From positions 2,232,001 through 2,296,000 of the forward strand of contig NZ_CP109785.1 in assembly GCF_025913575.1 (NCBI RefSeq): a DNA stretch of 64,000 bases, read 5' to 3'. Below the pieces are notes generated by a model that was not told where the DNA came from, did no database searches, and worked only from the letters and a program-made list of their open reading frames with translations. The translations under genes were made by a program, and so were the position numbers. Origin of the DNA: Halocatena marina. Lineage in GTDB: Archaea > Halobacteriota > Halobacteria > Halobacteriales > Haloarculaceae. This document shows, one piece after another, positions 51,623 through 61,023 of this stretch. Positions within the stretch are counted from its first letter, which is position 1, and every line of letters begins with the position of its first letter.

Positions 51623-52380
51623 CAGACCGACGCGAACACGTCTTCGTGAAGCGTGTTCGAAACGTGTTCCATTAGCGTCCGTAGGTTTACCGTGTCATCA
51701 CGGTTGTACGAAACGAGCGTCGAGAGCGCGTCCTCGTCTCCGCTTTCGTACTGTCGCCAGAGCCTGACAGCGTCACGGCCAGTAATGTCGGGTTGATCGC
51801 GTCCGATTCCGATGTCCTGTTCGATCTGTTTCAGTCCACCGGATAGTCCAAGCTGGCGGCACGGATACATGAGATCAATGTGTGGTGCGTCGATGCTGAT
51901 GTCGAAGGCAGTTTCGAGAAACGGTACATCGAACCGCTTGCCGTTGAACGTGACGAGCAACGGGGCAGTGCTGATGGTTTCTTGGATAACATCGCTCGTC
52001 AACGGTTCGCCAACGCCGGGTGCAGCATCGTTGACGAACGTCCGTGTTTCACCGCTCTGGTGGATGCTGACTGTCGTTACCTTGTTGTTCGTTTGGCTCA
52101 GGCCAGTAGTTTCGATATCGAAAAAGCAGGCGTCGTCGTGAAAGTTCTCGTAGAGTCGCCACTGATGACTGCTTGGAAAGATATCATCGAAAAACCGACT
52201 GTCGCCCGCGTCGAGACGCGTTCGTGCGGTGTCGATGAACGATGCGATTCGTTCACTGGTTGTTTCACCGACGATTCCTCGCTCAAACTCATTCCAGTGC
52301 GTAATACCGTTTCGCCAGAGCTTCTGTTCTGTCGTTTCACCGACGCCCTCGACTGGAATGAAACTGTTCTCGATGCGCAT
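51613..52380 (-). CDS. RNase H-like exonuclease (YprB/DnaQ-like)
   Basis: A 255-residue protein. A helical N-terminal part contains a helix-hairpin-helix-like 'VEGVGETTEQKLWRNGITHW', then a 3'-5' exonuclease-type ribonuclease H fold: 'CFFDIETTGLS' (Asp-Ile-Glu, motif I), 'LLVTFNGKRFDVPFLE' (motif II Asp) and 'SYNRDDTVNLRTLMEH' (motif III Asp). All acidic metal ligands are present. It is most like the YprB/predicted single-strand exonucleases. The substrate is unknown. Confidence 0.87.
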   Translation of the reverse strand: MRIENSFIPVEGVGETTEQKLWRNGITHWNEFERGIVGETTSERIASFIDTARTRLDAGDSRFFDDIFPSSHQWRLYENFHDDACFFDIETTGLSQTNNKVTTVSIHQSGETRTFVNDAAPGVGEPLTSDVIQETISTAPLLVTFNGKRFDVPFLETAFDISIDAPHIDLMYPCRQLGLSGGLKQIEQDIGIGRDQPDITGRDAVRLWRQYESGDEDALSTLVSYNRDDTVNLRTLMEHVSNTLHEDVFASVCQS

Positions 52381-52512
52381 GAGTTGTAATGGGATGGCGC
52401 TCTCACCTAAACGCTCCGACGACAGGTCGGTCGCGCCCTCTGTTTATGACCGTTACGTTCACATTCGAAATCAAAAACAGATTCACGTGAGCAGAGTGTG
52501 ATCGAAGAGTGA

Positions 52513-53184
52513 TCACTGCGCGAGCTCCGCGATTGGTGCGACCCGGATCAGCCGTGCAACTTCCTCTGGGAGACTCTGTCGTCCCTGTCCACCCTCGACA
52601 GTTATCATACCAAAGGGTGCAATTTCGATCACTTCGAGTTCACCGCCGGGAGTGACGCCCGATTCGGAAAGATACCGTAGTTCCTCGTCGGTCCGGTGGC
52701 GCACTCGTTTTACGATGACGTGATCTCCGACCTCGCATTCGATGAGCCGATGGCCAGGATCGTCTTGTGGTGGCGAAAGATCAGATGCGGGGATCGGATC
52801 ACCGTGTGGATCGACACGCGGATCGCCGAGTAGTTCGGCGATCCGCTCCTCGAACCGCTCGCTGATGTAGTGTTCGAGGCGGTCGGCCTCGTCGTGTACG
52901 TCGGTCCAGTCGTAGTCGAGTTCGCTCGCCAGATACGCCTCGATCAAGCGGTGATGTCTGAGCACCTCGATAGCAACGGTCTCGCCTTCTGGGGTCAGCT
53001 CTACCCCTTTGTATTTCTCCCGTTCGAGCAGTCCACGCTCTTCGAGCGTATCGATCATACTCGTGACCGTGGGTGACGTGACATCCATCCGTTCGGCAAT
53101 TGCGGACGTCGCGACCCGCTCGCCAGACTCCTGTTGGAGCACATAGATGGTTTTGAGATAATCCTCCATCACGTCACTGAGCAT
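52513..53184 (-). CDS. DtxR/MntR/SirR-family metal-dependent transcription repressor
   Basis: A 223-residue protein. The N-terminal winged helix is 'MLSDVMEDYLKTIYVLQ' then 'VTSPTVTSMIDTLEERGLLE'. The dimerisation and metal-binding domain follows ('HHRLIEAYLASELDYDWTDVH', 'ADRLEHYISERFEERI'), with His and Glu residues at the usual metal sites, and the C-terminal 75 residues are an FeoA/SH3-like domain ('GELEVIEIAPFGMITV'). With iron or manganese bound it should repress uptake genes. A TATA-like TTTTTATT at 53206-53213 points to ATG 53184. It may bind the operator at 43628-43645. Confidence 0.92.
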   Translation of the reverse strand: MLSDVMEDYLKTIYVLQQESGERVATSAIAERMDVTSPTVTSMIDTLEERGLLEREKYKGVELTPEGETVAIEVLRHHRLIEAYLASELDYDWTDVHDEADRLEHYISERFEERIAELLGDPRVDPHGDPIPASDLSPPQDDPGHRLIECEVGDHVIVKRVRHRTDEELRYLSESGVTPGGELEVIEIAPFGMITVEGGQGRQSLPEEVARLIRVAPIAELAQ

Positions 53185-53363
53185 AGTCATACGAGGTGAC
53201 GACCGAATAAAAACCGTTCCATCCAGATAGACAGCTACACGACAGCTCGGGCATCACGACACATCTGCAGAGCACAAGACAGTGGCGCGTGCGTATCACA
53301 AACACAAAGCAGACAGTGACAGAGAAATTGAAATAAAATTGAAAGATGTGCTCAATGAGCAGA

Positions 53364-54353
53364 TTAGTCGTTCATCGGGGATTCAGTTCGCGATGGTTGT
53401 TGATCGGCTCCGAACTCGATATCCTCGGTGAAACGGTCGAGGAAGAAGACGAGGGTGACACCGATGACGCCAGCAGCGACAATGATTCCGATAACTCCCG
53501 GTGTCAGCTCCGAGACTTCGCTGTTGATGGTGATCACCGGAGCGCGGAGTGAGCCGAGCATCAGGCTCACGAGGAACGTAAGAGTTGCCTGCCGATAGTT
53601 CGAGAGCGCGTATCTGATGATGTGAGTGATCGTGAACAGGCCGAGGAATGCACCGATAACGAACGCGACAATCGGGATTGCGGTGGCAACGAGCGCGCTC
53701 GAGTCACCACCAGTCACAACAGCGAGGAGCTGCGAGATGAACTGTCCTGGGAGCGCGCTCATATACTCATACTGACCGAACATGTAGAGGATGAACGCTC
53801 CCGAAATTCCTGGGAGCACCATTGCACAGATCGCGATCGCACCACTCCCAAAGAGGAGCAGCGGTGAATGAGTGCCCGAACTGCCACTGGTGAACCCTGT
53901 CAGGAGAAACGCTAATGCGAAACCGACCAGCGCAGCAGCAGCACGAGGCACCGAATCGATCGACACGTATCGATAGAGTACGACTGCAGCAGCCGCGATC
54001 AATCCGAAGAAAAACGACGATGTCAGCACCGGATGGCCCTTGATAGCCTCATGCATTATTCCAGACATGACGACGACAGCCGTCACAATTCCCATCCCGA
54101 GCGCGATGAGAAACGGAACGTCCATCTCAACGAGATCATCGTACAGTGAAGCACGACCGTCTGAAGTGTGCAAATATGGGACGTGTTCGAGCACGCGCGG
54201 ATCGATCCCCGCAATCGCGTCGATCAACCGTTCGTAGATCCCTGCGATGAGTGCGATCGTTCCACCAGAGACGCCAGGAACCGTGTCTGCTGCCCCCATG
54301 CACACACCCTTAAGATAGATGACGAACCATTCACGAGGACCAGTACCACTCAT
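53364..54353 (-). CDS. DUF368 membrane protein (polyprenyl-phosphate translocase family)
   Basis: A 329-residue membrane protein with about nine helices. It has the DUF368 signature 'GVCMGAADTVPGVSGGTIALIAGIYERLI' (in family form) near the N-terminus and its internal echo 'AICAMVLPGISGAFILYMFGQYEYM'. Bacterial DUF368 proteins (PopT) carry undecaprenyl phosphate back across the membrane. Here the gene starts one base after the aglB stop, so it is expressed with the oligosaccharyltransferase, whose product is freed lipid carrier. Recycling of dolichyl phosphate is the natural inference. Confidence 0.9.
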   Translation of the reverse strand: MSGTGPREWFVIYLKGVCMGAADTVPGVSGGTIALIAGIYERLIDAIAGIDPRVLEHVPYLHTSDGRASLYDDLVEMDVPFLIALGMGIVTAVVVMSGIMHEAIKGHPVLTSSFFFGLIAAAAVVLYRYVSIDSVPRAAAALVGFALAFLLTGFTSGSSGTHSPLLLFGSGAIAICAMVLPGISGAFILYMFGQYEYMSALPGQFISQLLAVVTGGDSSALVATAIPIVAFVIGAFLGLFTITHIIRYALSNYRQATLTFLVSLMLGSLRAPVITINSEVSELTPGVIGIIVAAGVIGVTLVFFLDRFTEDIEFGADQQPSRTESPMND

Positions 54354-54354
54354 C

Positions 54355-57348
54355 TCAAACCACCGTTGCCCGCTGTTCGAGCGCGTTGTTTGCCAGCTGA
54401 GTCTGGACCAGTGCTGTGTTCCCGATGCTGTCGGTGTTCATCGCGCTTTCACCCAACTTCCCTTCGAGTTTCGCTTCACTCGTCTCGTTTGTCGTCCCGT
54501 CGTTAGTATCGTTGTTGGTGTCGCTGTCGTTTGAGCCAACCGTCACACGAACGGTTGAGTTGTCTTCACCGATGACTTGCGCCTCGGTTACTTCGGCCTC
54601 CGTGGTTGTACCATTCTCCGTCGTGTTGTTCGCTGTCGTGTTGTTCGCTGTTCCGGTAGCGTTGTCGTTTGTCGTGAACGTGTACGGTCCTGTTGCGCGG
54701 ACACTCACGTTTGTGTGTCCGTTTTCAGGACTCCACTTGTCGTAGCCGGTTGTCGAATAGGGGAGCGTCATCGCGAACTGCCCTTGCGCATCTGTCTGTG
54801 CGTGTTGTCGATACACGAAGGTCTCGTTCGTGGTCGGTATGCGCATCGTGACGCTTGCTGTGACGTTCGTGTTCGGTGAAGCGGTTCCATTCACTGTCGC
54901 ACCGGGAACGCGCTCGAACGTCTTCACCCACGGTTGGCCGTTGACGTAGGACGGTCCACGCTCTTGACTCCCATGGACGAGTCGGTAGTGTTTCAGTGCT
55001 GGAATCCGCTCGGAAGGCATGTTTCCAACGAGACCAACCCGTGAAGATCCGTCTTGCTTGACGAACTCACGGGCGGCGCTCATGTTGTCGAACTGTTTGA
55101 CAGGGGGTCCCTGATCCTCTCCCGGAACGACGCGGATCGAGATCGTCTCTCCGTTGGCCGATCTGACCTGTCGTGTTTCCCAATCGAGCACTGTCGGTTT
55201 CGGCTCTACCGCACTTCCATTGAACGAGTACAGGCGGATCCGCATGCTCTCGTAGTGGCGCTGGGTCGGGACGTAGGTGATCCGCTGATAGCTACCCTCT
55301 TCTGTGGACTGATACAGTGGGAATACAAGGTCGCTCTTCGAGATGGTGTCGTTCGACTCGAACTGGGTCGGAGCCCCATATTTCGAATAAATACTGACGA
55401 TCTGCCAATCGACCATCACGTACCGCGTCGATTCGTTGCCGTCGATGAGGTCAGTCGCATCGCTCTCATTGGACGAAAGCAGGAAGTCAGCCGATTTCTG
55501 GGCACCTTGTTGGAACGGGTTCGCCGTTGGGATCCGCTCACCGAGCACCGTGATCCAATGACCGTAATCCCACCACGATAGGACGCCGTATGCCCCAGGT
55601 TTGTAATCGTAATCTTCTGTTGGTTCGTACGTTCCGTAGTAGTCCATCGGCTCAGCGTCGGGATGGCCGTACTGACCCTCTTCGGGCGTGTTGTTCGAGA
55701 GCCATTCGAGGCTCGAATCCCACTCAATCCCGTTGGGCCCGGTGGACGCTGCTTCGGTCGTCAGCAGTCCGAATCCTTGTGAACCGCCCGAACCCGAACC
55801 TGAACTCGCCCCCGAACTGCCCGCGCTTCCGAGCATGATGAACGGTCCAGTAATGAGGAAACAAACGATGACGAGAGTTACGACTTGATGGATTTCGAGG
55901 TCATCGAGCCGGTCTATCGTGGAGATGCCGAGGAAGTCGACGATGGTTCCGACGAGATAGCCGTTAAGAACGGCGACAGGAAGTGCGAGATAGTAGTTGA
56001 AGCGGACTTGGGTGAACACAGCCATCGTCATGAAGACACCCCAAACGACGATGAGGAGTTCTTCCGGCCGTGATTCATCGTCGATGGCGATTCGTGTGAT
56101 AGCGATAAGTGCGCCGATAGCAGCCGAGTAGAAGGCAATCCCGTACGTGTAGTTCATTACCTCGATCCAGTAGTTCTGAGTGCCTTTCTCCAGACCGAGT
56201 GGCTGGGCCTCAATGACAGTCCGTTGTGCGGCTGTCGTGGAGAGTCCAATAAACCGCAGGGACTGAGACACCATGTACGAGTAGAGATCCGGAAGCGCGA
56301 CGGCGACAGTACCGACCGTGAGAACGATGCCTCCTAGGATGAGGACGGGATATAGCCAGCGATTGATATTTCGGGAATCGAACACCCGAGCGAAGGCTGC
56401 CATCACAACGAGGCCGAGTGCGACAGTGAACAGAAGTGCCGGCTGAAGAAGCGAAGGATCGGTTGCGGTGAATGTAAACGTAGAGATCCGAACTGCAGTG
56501 AGCACACCTGCAACAGCGAACGCAACGATGCCAACGATAGCTGTGTGTTCCGGGCTTTCCCCACGGACGTATTCGAGTGACAACTGCAAGACGAAGAAGA
56601 TACTGAGTACAGCAGCGATTACGATGCCCGGTGGCCATACCCAGATGTAGAGCGCAATAGCGAGTCCCGCGAGAGCCGCCACGCCGAACGGTCGCGACAG
56701 CGGCTCGGTCTCGCGCGCTGCGACCAATTCGTACACGGGCTTTTCCTCGCTTGCAACGCGGAGCGCAACCATAATGGCAAGGAAGGCAAGCGCCTGAAAC
56801 AGCGCTTCTGCAGCGTGATGGTCGGAAAAGCCGACAAGACTCCGCTGGAGGAATCCTCCTGCGGTGAGTGAAAGGACGAGAACGGCAGTGACTCCACCCA
56901 GACGCCCACTGATTCGACGTCCAATGAAGTAGACCGGAATCGCGGTGACCGCTCCAATAACCGCAGGAGCAAACAGCAGCGTCAACGCGATCGTCTGTTG
57001 GCTTGGACTCCCAAGTCCGATGATGAGTGCGACGGTCGCAACGATCTGGTCGTAGAAGGTTCCGAACTGACCCGAAGCCGTCCCCGCTGGGAAGTTCGTC
57101 CACGGATCGAACGGCATCGTCGTCGGCCAGTTGTGAACGGTGTAGGTTGTCTGTCGGAGGTGATACCACGCGTCGTTTCCTGAAAAGTAGACACGATCGT
57201 TAGTAACGAATTTTTCCCACATCCGTGCTCGATTCCAAAACATGAACGCAATCAGAAGCACGAGCACCGGGACGTGATACAACGCCACCGCACGCTCGTA
57301 GAGAACGTCCCGGTCCAACGTTAGCCATCTCTCTGTCCGCTGGCTCAT
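54355..57348 (-). CDS. aglB: oligosaccharyltransferase AglB (STT3 family)
   Basis: A 997-residue membrane enzyme that moves glycans from dolichyl (pyro)phosphate to Asn in N-x-S/T sequons on the outer face. About 13 membrane helices fill the first 500 residues. The motifs are GNDAWYH near residue 55 (first D-x-D-like site), 'GFSDHHAAEA' near 175, and WWDYGHW near 591, which recognises the +2 Ser/Thr. The outer C-terminal domain ends with Thr/Asn-rich sequence ('NNTTANNTTENGTTTE'). ATG 57348 follows a short leader; ATG 57366 would add six residues. It is followed by DUF368. Confidence 0.97.
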   Translation of the reverse strand: MSQRTERWLTLDRDVLYERAVALYHVPVLVLLIAFMFWNRARMWEKFVTNDRVYFSGNDAWYHLRQTTYTVHNWPTTMPFDPWTNFPAGTASGQFGTFYDQIVATVALIIGLGSPSQQTIALTLLFAPAVIGAVTAIPVYFIGRRISGRLGGVTAVLVLSLTAGGFLQRSLVGFSDHHAAEALFQALAFLAIMVALRVASEEKPVYELVAARETEPLSRPFGVAALAGLAIALYIWVWPPGIVIAAVLSIFFVLQLSLEYVRGESPEHTAIVGIVAFAVAGVLTAVRISTFTFTATDPSLLQPALLFTVALGLVVMAAFARVFDSRNINRWLYPVLILGGIVLTVGTVAVALPDLYSYMVSQSLRFIGLSTTAAQRTVIEAQPLGLEKGTQNYWIEVMNYTYGIAFYSAAIGALIAITRIAIDDESRPEELLIVVWGVFMTMAVFTQVRFNYYLALPVAVLNGYLVGTIVDFLGISTIDRLDDLEIHQVVTLVIVCFLITGPFIMLGSAGSSGASSGSGSGGSQGFGLLTTEAASTGPNGIEWDSSLEWLSNNTPEEGQYGHPDAEPMDYYGTYEPTEDYDYKPGAYGVLSWWDYGHWITVLGERIPTANPFQQGAQKSADFLLSSNESDATDLIDGNESTRYVMVDWQIVSIYSKYGAPTQFESNDTISKSDLVFPLYQSTEEGSYQRITYVPTQRHYESMRIRLYSFNGSAVEPKPTVLDWETRQVRSANGETISIRVVPGEDQGPPVKQFDNMSAAREFVKQDGSSRVGLVGNMPSERIPALKHYRLVHGSQERGPSYVNGQPWVKTFERVPGATVNGTASPNTNVTASVTMRIPTTNETFVYRQHAQTDAQGQFAMTLPYSTTGYDKWSPENGHTNVSVRATGPYTFTTNDNATGTANNTTANNTTENGTTTEAEVTEAQVIGEDNSTVRVTVGSNDSDTNNDTNDGTTNETSEAKLEGKLGESAMNTDSIGNTALVQTQLANNALEQRATVV

Positions 57349-57458
57349 TGGCAGATAGGAACGCAAAAACGCGGATAAAGCTTTGGAAAGATGCCTCTAG
57401 ACGATGCGTTTCCTGAACGACTCGATTATAGACCAGTTAAAACTGAACGAGTCGAAAA

Positions 57459-58535
57459 ATGTCTAACCCACGGTCACGAGGCGGACGTATGCTCATTTCG
57501 GTCGTCGTCTGCACCCATACAGAAGACCGCTATCCCTATCTCCGCGAAGCCGTCGACAGCGTCCTCGAACAGACCTACGAGAACCACGAGATCATCATCG
57601 TCAGCGACGGCAGTTCGACAGTCGAACGTCGCGCTCGGTCGGACTACGGTGAGCATCCTGATGTTACCGTCCACCTCCAAGAGACGAACCAAGGACTGCT
57701 TACTGCACGCAACACAGGGGCGTCGTTCGCCAACGGAACCGTCGTGGCATTCATCGATGACGACGCTGTCGCCCACGAGAACTGGCTCGCTGAACTCGCA
57801 AAACCGTACGAAGAAGACAAAGCTGAAGCTGAAGATGATGTGAGTCAAGAACACCCGGTTGAGCGTGAGCGCGATTACGATAGCGATCCTAATCACGATC
57901 ACGACGGTGAGCAGCCGCTTGCCGTTGGCGGGAAGATGACGCCGCTCTGGGTTGCGGGAAAGCCTGAGTACGTGCCAGAAGAGTTCTACTGGCTCATCGG
58001 TGTGACTCACCGGGGATTCGCGGACGGAGCGGGGGAAGTTCGAAACACGTTTGGATCAAATTTTTCTGTTCTGCGAACAGTGTTCGATGAGCTCGGTGGT
58101 TTTGACACCGAAATCGGGGGAAGAAAAGGTGATAAGCATCTGCAGGGTGGCGAGACAGAACTCTGTGCGCGTCTTCGGAGTCGGTACGACGTCGGCGTGC
58201 AGTACAATCCCAAAGCACGGGTCGCCCACAAGGTGTTCGCGTACCGTACTGAACCGACGTGGCTCATCAAGCGGGCGTTCTGGCAGGGCTACTCGAAGCG
58301 CGGGATGGAAGTGTTGCTCCCGGAGTCGACGACGCCAGCGACCGCCGAGGAGACTGAATTTCTGGGTCAGTTGCTCGGTGAATTCGTCCCAGAACGGCTC
58401 GTAGCATTGGTTCGTTCCCCATCGACAGCGGCGCTCTCACAGCTCGTGCTGTTGTTCGTTCTCACTGCAGCAGTCGGTGGAGGATATCTCTACGGAGCAT
58501 TCGCGTGGCGTTCATCGGGATCAACGCTCTCGTAG
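57459..58535 (+). CDS. GT2 glycosyltransferase (AglG/AglI-like) with acidic insert
   Basis: A 358-residue protein with a GT-A fold: 'ISVVVCTHTEDRYPYLREAVDSVL' (in family form), 'IIIVSDGSSTVERR', and the metal site FIDDDA near residue 100. A hydrophilic insert rich in Glu/Asp/His (about 112-158) breaks the fold before 'GGKMTPLWVAGKPEYVPEEFYWLIG'. 'GGFDTEIG' and 'GGETELCARL' follow, and one membrane helix is at the end (about 325-350). Haloferax AglG and AglI, which add sugars to dolichyl phosphate, have similar features. It is divergent from aglB (110 bases). The start could be ATG 57459 or 57489. Confidence 0.85.
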   Translation: MSNPRSRGGRMLISVVVCTHTEDRYPYLREAVDSVLEQTYENHEIIIVSDGSSTVERRARSDYGEHPDVTVHLQETNQGLLTARNTGASFANGTVVAFIDDDAVAHENWLAELAKPYEEDKAEAEDDVSQEHPVERERDYDSDPNHDHDGEQPLAVGGKMTPLWVAGKPEYVPEEFYWLIGVTHRGFADGAGEVRNTFGSNFSVLRTVFDELGGFDTEIGGRKGDKHLQGGETELCARLRSRYDVGVQYNPKARVAHKVFAYRTEPTWLIKRAFWQGYSKRGMEVLLPESTTPATAEETEFLGQLLGEFVPERLVALVRSPSTAALSQLVLLFVLTAAVGGGYLYGAFAWRSSGSTLS

Positions 58536-59347
58536 GACCACACCAGCTCGAAGTATCGGTGAAGCCCTGCAACGAACGAGCCGTTCTCGGTAATTGCGGC
58601 TTGGCGCATGTGGTTCGGTACGTCGTCTTCTTGGACGAGGAGGATCGCTGTTCCGGTGTCATACTCCATGCTCGGATCGGCGATCGTCCCGCGCCACGGG
58701 AGTGCTTTTTCGCTGTACCGAAGACCAACCGAGGGATACGTTTCGGTGACGTGTGACACAATATCAGCCTGTCGTTCGCGCGCCGCTGGTGTGAGAAGTT
58801 GCGGGGATAGCAGGAGAACCCTGACGTCGATTCCTCGCTCAACAGCGTCTTCGAAGGCAGGCTCGATACGATCGAGATACTCGAACGCCTTGCTCAGCAC
58901 TCGCACGCTCTTGCTTGCAGTGTGGTAGATGCGTTGTGTCCCGTTTTCACTCGGTTCGCCGACATCGACGACGTGAAACAGCTCCTCGGCAGGGCGGTTC
59001 TCTTCGTTTGCGTGTTCGAAGCGCGGCCCAAACTCCGACAGGAACGCATCGCTTGCGTCCTCGATCTTGCGCTGGAACTTCTCGAACTCCTGTCGACGAT
59101 TTTCGGTCGCCAGCTCAAGCACTTCGGCGGGCGGTCTCGCCACGTACTCTTTCGGACGGCCGGGAATGACCTTCACGTATCCCTCAGCAGCGAGTGAATC
59201 GAGAACGCCGTAGATACGAGCTTTCGGAATCCCTGTCGCCTCAGCGAGATTCGGAGCCGTCGTCCTTCCGAGACCAAATAACTCGGTCATCGCATCCGTT
59301 TCATATTTCGTTAATCCGAGACGATCGAACACGTCCGTGGCGGACAT
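58490..59347 (-). CDS. TrmB-family transcription regulator
   Basis: A 285-residue protein. The N-terminal winged helix of the TrmB type is 'LGLTKYETDAMTELFGLGRTTAPNLAEATGIPKARIYGVLDSLAAEGYV' (in family form). A coiled-coil helix (about 75-105) and a C-terminal phospholipase-D-like sensor region ('RVLSKAFEYLDRIEPAFEDAVERGIDVRVLLL') follow. TrmB proteins sense sugars and control sugar or central metabolism genes. Its 3' end overlaps the convergent glycosyltransferase by 46 bases. Targets are unknown. Confidence 0.9.
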   Translation of the reverse strand: MSATDVFDRLGLTKYETDAMTELFGLGRTTAPNLAEATGIPKARIYGVLDSLAAEGYVKVIPGRPKEYVARPPAEVLELATENRRQEFEKFQRKIEDASDAFLSEFGPRFEHANEENRPAEELFHVVDVGEPSENGTQRIYHTASKSVRVLSKAFEYLDRIEPAFEDAVERGIDVRVLLLSPQLLTPAARERQADIVSHVTETYPSVGLRYSEKALPWRGTIADPSMEYDTGTAILLVQEDDVPNHMRQAAITENGSFVAGLHRYFELVWSYESVDPDERHANAP

Positions 59348-59502
59348 ACTCGGTCTACCAGCAGAGCGAGGATAAAGCTGTCAATCGTTCGCCTGCGAGG
59401 AGATACAAGAACAGAAGAGAGAACGAAATGAAACGAAATAAACGCTAATTGAAATTCGAGCAATCAAACACTGCTGATAAGAACCGGGATATGGATGGTG
59501 TC

Positions 59503-59871
59503 TCAGACCGGTTCGAATCGGTATCCGTCCCACTCTTGACTTTCGGGTTCGCGGATGCCAGCACCGGGTTCGCGTAGTTCCTCGACGTAAACAGGACGGA
59601 CCTCATCGCCGATCTCGACAGCGTCGGTTGTGAGCTGACCGAGCACGCGTACCGATTCGTCATCAACTGTGAACTCGACGATTGCGAGTGGATTCGGTGC
59701 TCGCACGCCAGGTGGCGTTGCGGTGCTCTTCGTCCACGTCACCACAGTCGCCGTGTGTTCGCTTAGATCGACGGTTCCGACCGGTTCACTCCCGTTCGGT
59801 CCAATCTGGTGGCCAGGATAGCTGATACTACCGTCCGCATACCGGGTCGCGTTCATCTCCTTCGAACTCAT
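59503..59871 (-). CDS. DUF35 OB-fold protein lacking the zinc ribbon, thiolase partner
   Basis: A 122-residue protein. The OB-fold part of DUF35 is clear ('VGTVDLSEHTATVVTWTKS', 'PLAIVEFTVDDESVRVLGQLT', 'IGDEVRPVYVEEL'). The N-terminal rubredoxin-like zinc ribbon, normally with four Cys, is replaced by 'YPGHQIGPNGSEP'; the whole protein has no Cys. In archaea DUF35 proteins bridge thiolase and the next enzyme, passing acetoacetyl-CoA along. The start overlaps the thiolase stop by four bases, supporting such a complex here. Confidence 0.85.
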   Translation of the reverse strand: MSSKEMNATRYADGSISYPGHQIGPNGSEPVGTVDLSEHTATVVTWTKSTATPPGVRAPNPLAIVEFTVDDESVRVLGQLTTDAVEIGDEVRPVYVEELREPGAGIREPESQEWDGYRFEPV

Positions 59872-61022
59872 TGGTGTGCCTCCATGATGGTCGTGATGAC
59901 ACAGTTACCGAATCCACCGACGTTACAAGCGAGTCCGACATCGGCGTCGACCTGTCGCTTGCCAGCATCGCCGATGAGCTGTTTGTACACCTCGTATCCC
60001 TGTGCGACGCCGCTCGCGCCGAGTGGATGTCCCTTCGATTTGAGTCCGCCAGAGGTGTTGACCGGGAGCGACCCGTCCATCTCGGTGACTCCTTCTTCGA
60101 TGCCTTCCCACGCCTGTCCTGGTTCGAAAAAGCCGAGTCCCTCACACTGGAGGAATTCGAGGATCGTGAACATATCGTGGAGTTCGGCGACATCGATGTC
60201 TTCTGGGTAGTAGCCGCTCATTTCGTACGCCTGCTGTCCACTTTCGACGACACCCCGCATCGTTGTCGGGTCAGCACGCTCGTGGACAACGTGGGTGTCC
60301 GTCGCTCCACCAATTCCTGCGATGGAAGCGTACGTGTCCGTCCATTCTGCAGCCGCATCGAGCGGGCAGAATAGGAGGGCAGCACTCCCGTCAGTTATCG
60401 GGCAGAAATCGTACAATCGGAGCGGATCGGCGACGATCGGTGATTCGAGGACGGTCTCGACCGAAACCTCCTTTTGGAACTGTGCGTGGGGGTTATTGAC
60501 GCCGTTCGCGTGATTTTTCACCGCAACCTTCGCGAGACTTTCGCGCGGAGCGTCGTACGTATCGAGGTAGAGACGGGCAGTGAGACCCGCAAAGCTCGGT
60601 AGCGTGACGCCGTGTTTGTACTCGACAGGATGCGTGATCGAGGAAATAACGTCCGTCGTCTCGGATGTCGAACGGTGCGTCATCTTCTCTCCGCCGACGA
60701 GCAATGTCATATCACTCGTGCCAGAGGCAATCGACTGCCAGGCGGCGTAGATACCTGCTCCACCCGACGAAGAAGTCTGATCGACGCGCTGTGTGTACGC
60801 GGGCATCATTCCAAGATCGTGGACAAGGGAGTTTGGAACGCCTGTCATGCCCTCGAACTCACCGCTCGCCATGTTCGATACGTACAGGTGGTCGACCTCG
60901 CCCGGCGAAACGCCAGCATCAGTCAAACACTCTTTACCGGCTTGTGCGAGTAGTTCCCGAATCCATTCCTCTCGCTTCCCGAACTTCGTCATCGACGCGC
61001 CGATAATAGCAACATCCCTCAT
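59868..61022 (-). CDS. thiolase (SCP-x/acetyl-CoA acetyltransferase type)
   Basis: A 384-residue thiolase-fold enzyme. It opens 'RDVAIIGASMTKFGKRE', has the region of the nucleophile 'QRVDQTSSSGGAGIYAAW', where the usual Cys position reads Ser-Ser-Ser, then 'DMFTILEFLQCEGLG', 'NTSGGLKSKGHPLGASG' with the catalytic His, and 'LACNVGGFGNCVITTI' near the end. ATG 61022 is used because homology starts there. It condenses or cleaves beta-ketoacyl-CoA. The lack of an obvious first Cys should be checked against relatives. It overlaps the DUF35 partner. Confidence 0.9.
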   Translation of the reverse strand: MRDVAIIGASMTKFGKREEWIRELLAQAGKECLTDAGVSPGEVDHLYVSNMASGEFEGMTGVPNSLVHDLGMMPAYTQRVDQTSSSGGAGIYAAWQSIASGTSDMTLLVGGEKMTHRSTSETTDVISSITHPVEYKHGVTLPSFAGLTARLYLDTYDAPRESLAKVAVKNHANGVNNPHAQFQKEVSVETVLESPIVADPLRLYDFCPITDGSAALLFCPLDAAAEWTDTYASIAGIGGATDTHVVHERADPTTMRGVVESGQQAYEMSGYYPEDIDVAELHDMFTILEFLQCEGLGFFEPGQAWEGIEEGVTEMDGSLPVNTSGGLKSKGHPLGASGVAQGYEVYKQLIGDAGKRQVDADVGLACNVGGFGNCVITTIMEAHQ

Positions 61023-61023
61023 C

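Noticed and set aside
56210..57169. 319-codon frame on the same strand as aglB but in another phase
   Set aside because: It lies within AglB, whose membrane helices and catalytic motifs are continuous; the shifted translation is Arg/Cys/Ser-rich noise.
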